Shown piece after piece: positions 5,790 through 8,416 of a DNA stretch of 8,416 nucleotides (positions are counted from its first letter, which is position 1; the number at the start of each line of letters is the position of its first letter). The position numbers were made by a program, and so were the translations under genes. Source of the DNA: UBA2093 sp049454855 (GTDB lineage: Bacteria; Actinomycetota; Acidimicrobiia; Acidimicrobiales; Ilumatobacteraceae); NCBI GenBank assembly GCA_049454855.1, contig JBMUAQ010000092.1, positions 1 to 8,416 on the forward strand. Reading direction: 5' to 3'. A model generated the notes under the pieces. It was not told the origin of the DNA. It did not search any database and worked only from the letters and a program-made list of their open reading frames with translations.

Positions 5790-5797
5790 CGTCCCGA

Positions 5798-8416
5798 GTG
5801 GCCCCCACCGACCCCCTTTTCACCCCGCCCGTGGTCGCCACGATGGTCGTTCACGAGCCGGGGGACTGGTTTGCCGAGACCCTGGCCGCCCTGGCGGGCC
5901 AGGACTACCCGGGCCTCCAGACCCTCTTCCTGCTGAACGGAGACCCCGATGACCCGGCCACCCAACGTGCCCGCGACCTGATCGACACCCACGTGCCGGG
6001 GGCCGTCGTGCGCCACACCGGTGCGAATGTGGGGTACGCGGCGGCCTGCAACGCGGTGCTCTCCCTGGTGGAGGGCGAGAGCGGGCTCTTCTGCTTCCTT
6101 CACGACGATGTGGCCCTGGCCCCCGATGCGGTGTCGCGGATGGTCGAGGAACTGCACCGGTCGAACGCAGGTGCCGTCGGCCCGAAACTCGTCCACTGGG
6201 ACGACCCGCGCATGATCCAGAGCGTCGGGACGGCCGTCGACCGGCTCGGCGTCGGCATGCCGCTCGCCGACGACGGGGAGATCGACCAGGAGCAGCACGA
6301 CTCCGTGCAGGACGTATTCGTGTTGTCGTCAGCGTGCCTGCTCGTGAGGTCCGACCTGTTCAGGGGGCTCGGTGGTTTCTCGACGGAGACCGGTCCGGCC
6401 GGGACCGACCTCGACTTCTGCTGGCGCGTCCACATGCAGGGTGCGCGTGTCGTGGTGGTGCCGGCCGCGGTGGCCATGCACCGCGAGTCGATGCTCGAGC
6501 GCACCGATGCCGACCTCGCCGAGATGGAACGCGAGCAGGATGAGTCGCGGCTCGCCACCGTCGTCACGATGACGTCGTTGCGGCGGATGCCGGCACTCGT
6601 CGTCGAGTTGCTGGTCGTCACGCTGGTGCATGCGCTCGTGGTGCTCGTGACCGGTTCGCCCCGTCGGGCGTTCGACGAGGTGCGCGCGCTGCTGCGTCTG
6701 CCGTTCACACTCGGGTCGGTGCGCAGGCGCCGCGCGGGTGTCCAGCGCATCGTCAGCGATGCAGAGGTGCGCGCGCTCCAGGTGCGGGGCAGTGCGTATC
6801 TCGTCGGCTGGCTGCGCCGTCGCGACCGCAGGCGCGGCCTGGAGCAGGCACAGGCAGCGGCCGCGGGCGACAGGGAGGCGACACCGCGCTCGTCCCTCGT
6901 GCTGTGGTGCGTGCTCATCGGTGTGCTGGTGGTGGGCAGTCGGGACCTCCTGCTGAACGGACCGTCAGAGGTGGGCCAGATCGTGCCGCTCGACTCGTCG
7001 CCCGGCGACCTCGCACGTTCGTTCCTGTCGGGCTGGTGGAACGCGGGTCTCGGGCAGTCCGGTGCCGTGCCCACAGGCATCGGTCTCACCGCTGTCGGCG
7101 GCTGGTTGTTCCTCGGAAACATGGGCCTGCTGCGCACGGTGGCGGTGGTCGGTGCGCCGCTCGTCGGCTGGCTCGGTGTGTGGCGATTCGCCTCGGTGCT
7201 CACCACCCGCGCCGCGCGCGTCGCTGCGACCCTCGCATACGCGGCGGTGCCGCTCGCGTGGACATCGATGGCTGCGGGCCGCTGGGGCGGTCTCGCAACG
7301 TACGCGCTCTTCCCGTGGGTCGCGCACGGGCTGCGCCGGCTCGTCGGCCACGTGCCGATTCTCCGCGCGTCCGCCGACGACGCCGAGTCGTTCGGTGACC
7401 TCGAACGGCCCGAGTGGTGGAGAACCTTCGCCACGGTTGCGCTCGTGCTCGCAGTGCTCGTCGCATTCGAGCCCGGTGCGCTGGTGGCACTGCTCGTGTT
7501 GTCCGTGGTGTGGGCGCTCGTCACAGCGGTGAACGGCGGTGGCCTGCAGTGGTCATCGCGCTGGCTCGTGCTGCCCGGTCTCTCGGTTCTGGCTGCACTC
7601 CTGCTGAACCTCCCGTGGACGGGTGCGTATGTGAGGTCAGGATGGTGGGAGGCGGTCACCGGAGTGCCGGTGGAGGGTGGCCGCGGGCTGGAACTGCTCG
7701 CACTCGCACGCTTCCAGCTCGGCGATTTCCACTTCGCCTCCCCGTCGGTGCTGCTCATCGCACCTGTGGTGGGTGCGATGCTCGTGGTGCGCGGCTCGCG
7801 TTTCCCGTGGGCCCTGCGCGGCGCGATGCTGTCCACGGTCGGCCTCCTGCTCGTGCTGCTCGACGACAAGGCGATGCTCCCCGCACATCTTCCCGAACCT
7901 GCCGTGATGATGGTTCCGGTCGCGTTCGGCCTGGCGGTGAGCGCCGGGGCGATGGGGGCTGGGCTCTCGGTCGACCTGCGCAGCGGTCGACTCTCGTGGC
8001 GGCAGCCGCTCGGAGCCGTGGTTGCCCTGGCCTTCGCGGTCGGCCTCGTGCCCACTGCAGTGAATGCAGTGCCCGGGAACTGGTCGCAGCCCGACACCAC
8101 GCTGGCAAGTCTCCTGCGCCAACTGCCGGGGAAGGACCGCACCGGAAACTGGCGCACCTTGTTCATCGGTGACCCGCGTGCGCTGCCCGGTGCGCCGCTG
8201 AACGTCGGTTGGGGAATCGCGCAGTCCGTCGTGAACGGTCGGTCAGCGTCGCTCGACGAGCAGTGGGAGGTTGCCCGCACCCGCACCGGCGACGGGGCGA
8301 CCAGGGCTGTGCGCGGGATCATCCGCGGCACCACCGCGCGCGCCGGACGAATGCTCGGTCCGCTCGGCGTCCGCGTCGTGGTGGTGCCGGTGATCGACGG
8401 CGGGCTGTCGCCCCGG
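5798..8416 (+). CDS. Large GT2 glycosyltransferase fused to a multi-helix membrane domain (3'-partial)
   Basis: The frame is open from GTG 5798 to the right edge, 873 residues without a stop. Residues about 11-235 are a GT2 (GT-A fold) domain: VVATMVVHEPGDWFAETL at the start, GANVGYAAACNAVL (75-88), the DXD-type HDDV (102-105), a GPAGTDLDFCWR acceptor/base region (199-210, Asp203 and Asp205) and His228. Hydrophobic helices lie near 267-285. A basic linker (308-362) follows. A second membrane portion then begins at about 366-380 and has further helices near 430-460, 475-490, 543-575, 588-604, 648-664, 675-688, 703-725 and 738-757. The last 115 residues look extracytoplasmic. WWNAGLG near 413-419 and the overall design resemble actinobacterial membrane glycosyltransferases, possibly with a GT-C-like second domain; that part is inference. 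It probably adds sugar to a lipid-linked or wall glycan from the cytoplasmic face. The GTG start is chosen because it places a typical GT2 start at residue 11. ATG 5843 would cut into the first strand. Confidence 0.88.
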   Translation, partial: MAPTDPLFTPPVVATMVVHEPGDWFAETLAALAGQDYPGLQTLFLLNGDPDDPATQRARDLIDTHVPGAVVRHTGANVGYAAACNAVLSLVEGESGLFCFLHDDVALAPDAVSRMVEELHRSNAGAVGPKLVHWDDPRMIQSVGTAVDRLGVGMPLADDGEIDQEQHDSVQDVFVLSSACLLVRSDLFRGLGGFSTETGPAGTDLDFCWRVHMQGARVVVVPAAVAMHRESMLERTDADLAEMEREQDESRLATVVTMTSLRRMPALVVELLVVTLVHALVVLVTGSPRRAFDEVRALLRLPFTLGSVRRRRAGVQRIVSDAEVRALQVRGSAYLVGWLRRRDRRRGLEQAQAAAAGDREATPRSSLVLWCVLIGVLVVGSRDLLLNGPSEVGQIVPLDSSPGDLARSFLSGWWNAGLGQSGAVPTGIGLTAVGGWLFLGNMGLLRTVAVVGAPLVGWLGVWRFASVLTTRAARVAATLAYAAVPLAWTSMAAGRWGGLATYALFPWVAHGLRRLVGHVPILRASADDAESFGDLERPEWWRTFATVALVLAVLVAFEPGALVALLVLSVVWALVTAVNGGGLQWSSRWLVLPGLSVLAALLLNLPWTGAYVRSGWWEAVTGVPVEGGRGLELLALARFQLGDFHFASPSVLLIAPVVGAMLVVRGSRFPWALRGAMLSTVGLLLVLLDDKAMLPAHLPEPAVMMVPVAFGLAVSAGAMGAGLSVDLRSGRLSWRQPLGAVVALAFAVGLVPTAVNAVPGNWSQPDTTLASLLRQLPGKDRTGNWRTLFIGDPRALPGAPLNVGWGIAQSVVNGRSASLDEQWEVARTRTGDGATRAVRGIIRGTTARAGRMLGPLGVRVVVVPVIDGGLSPR

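Noticed and set aside
8047..8073. ACTGCAGT palindrome and the repeated TGCAGTG nearby
   Set aside because: It lies inside the GT2 fusion and encodes a repeated Ala-Val pair (TAVNAV). Codon bias explains it.
6100..8334. A 744-codon open frame on the minus strand
   Set aside because: It lies fully antisense to the GT2 fusion. Its translation is a Ser/Arg/Thr/Pro-rich composition with no domain, as expected for the opposite strand of a GC-rich gene.

Overview
This is a GC-rich window of ordinary chromosomal type. It probably comes from a high-GC actinobacterium, perhaps an Acidimicrobiia-like or other deep actinobacterial lineage. The taxonomic reading is inference. It rests on the F420 genes cofD and cofE next to a sugar-nucleotide pyrophosphorylase (a neighbourhood known from mycobacteria), on GTG and TTG starts, and on repeated TANNNT -10 boxes placed 6 to 8 bases before start codons. 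I see no tRNA, rRNA, CRISPR array, insertion sequence or attachment site.

Layout. Bases 1-1161 (+) hold the beta-helix tail of an NDP-sugar pyrophosphorylase, followed by an extended SDR (epimerase/dehydratase-like) protein whose catalytic Ser/Thr, Tyr and Lys positions all appear to be alanine. Bases 1158-2829 (-) hold cofD and cofE, a tight two-gene F420 operon. Its last stop codon overlaps the SDR stop codon. A 100-base divergent promoter region leads to gmd, a GDP-mannose 4,6-dehydratase, at 2930-3913 (+). Convergent to gmd is a 12-helix polysaccharide flippase-like protein at 3947-5278 (-). Upstream of the flippase is a small protein with a proline/lysine pentapeptide repeat at 5369-5695 (-). 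A second, 102-base divergent promoter region then leads to a very large fusion of a GT2 glycosyltransferase and a membrane domain. That gene starts at 5798 (+) and runs off the window still open.

Taken together, four or five genes fit the making and export of a cell-surface glycan. The pyrophosphorylase and gmd would supply activated sugar (GDP-mannose to GDP-4-keto-6-deoxymannose), the GT2 fusion would transfer sugar at the membrane, and the flippase would move lipid-linked glycan outward. The F420 pair is metabolically separate but lies inside this neighbourhood.

The best candidates for something undescribed are the apparently catalytically dead SDR protein beside a pyrophosphorylase, the pentapeptide-repeat protein divergently paired with the large glycosyltransferase, and the uniform leaderless-style promoters.
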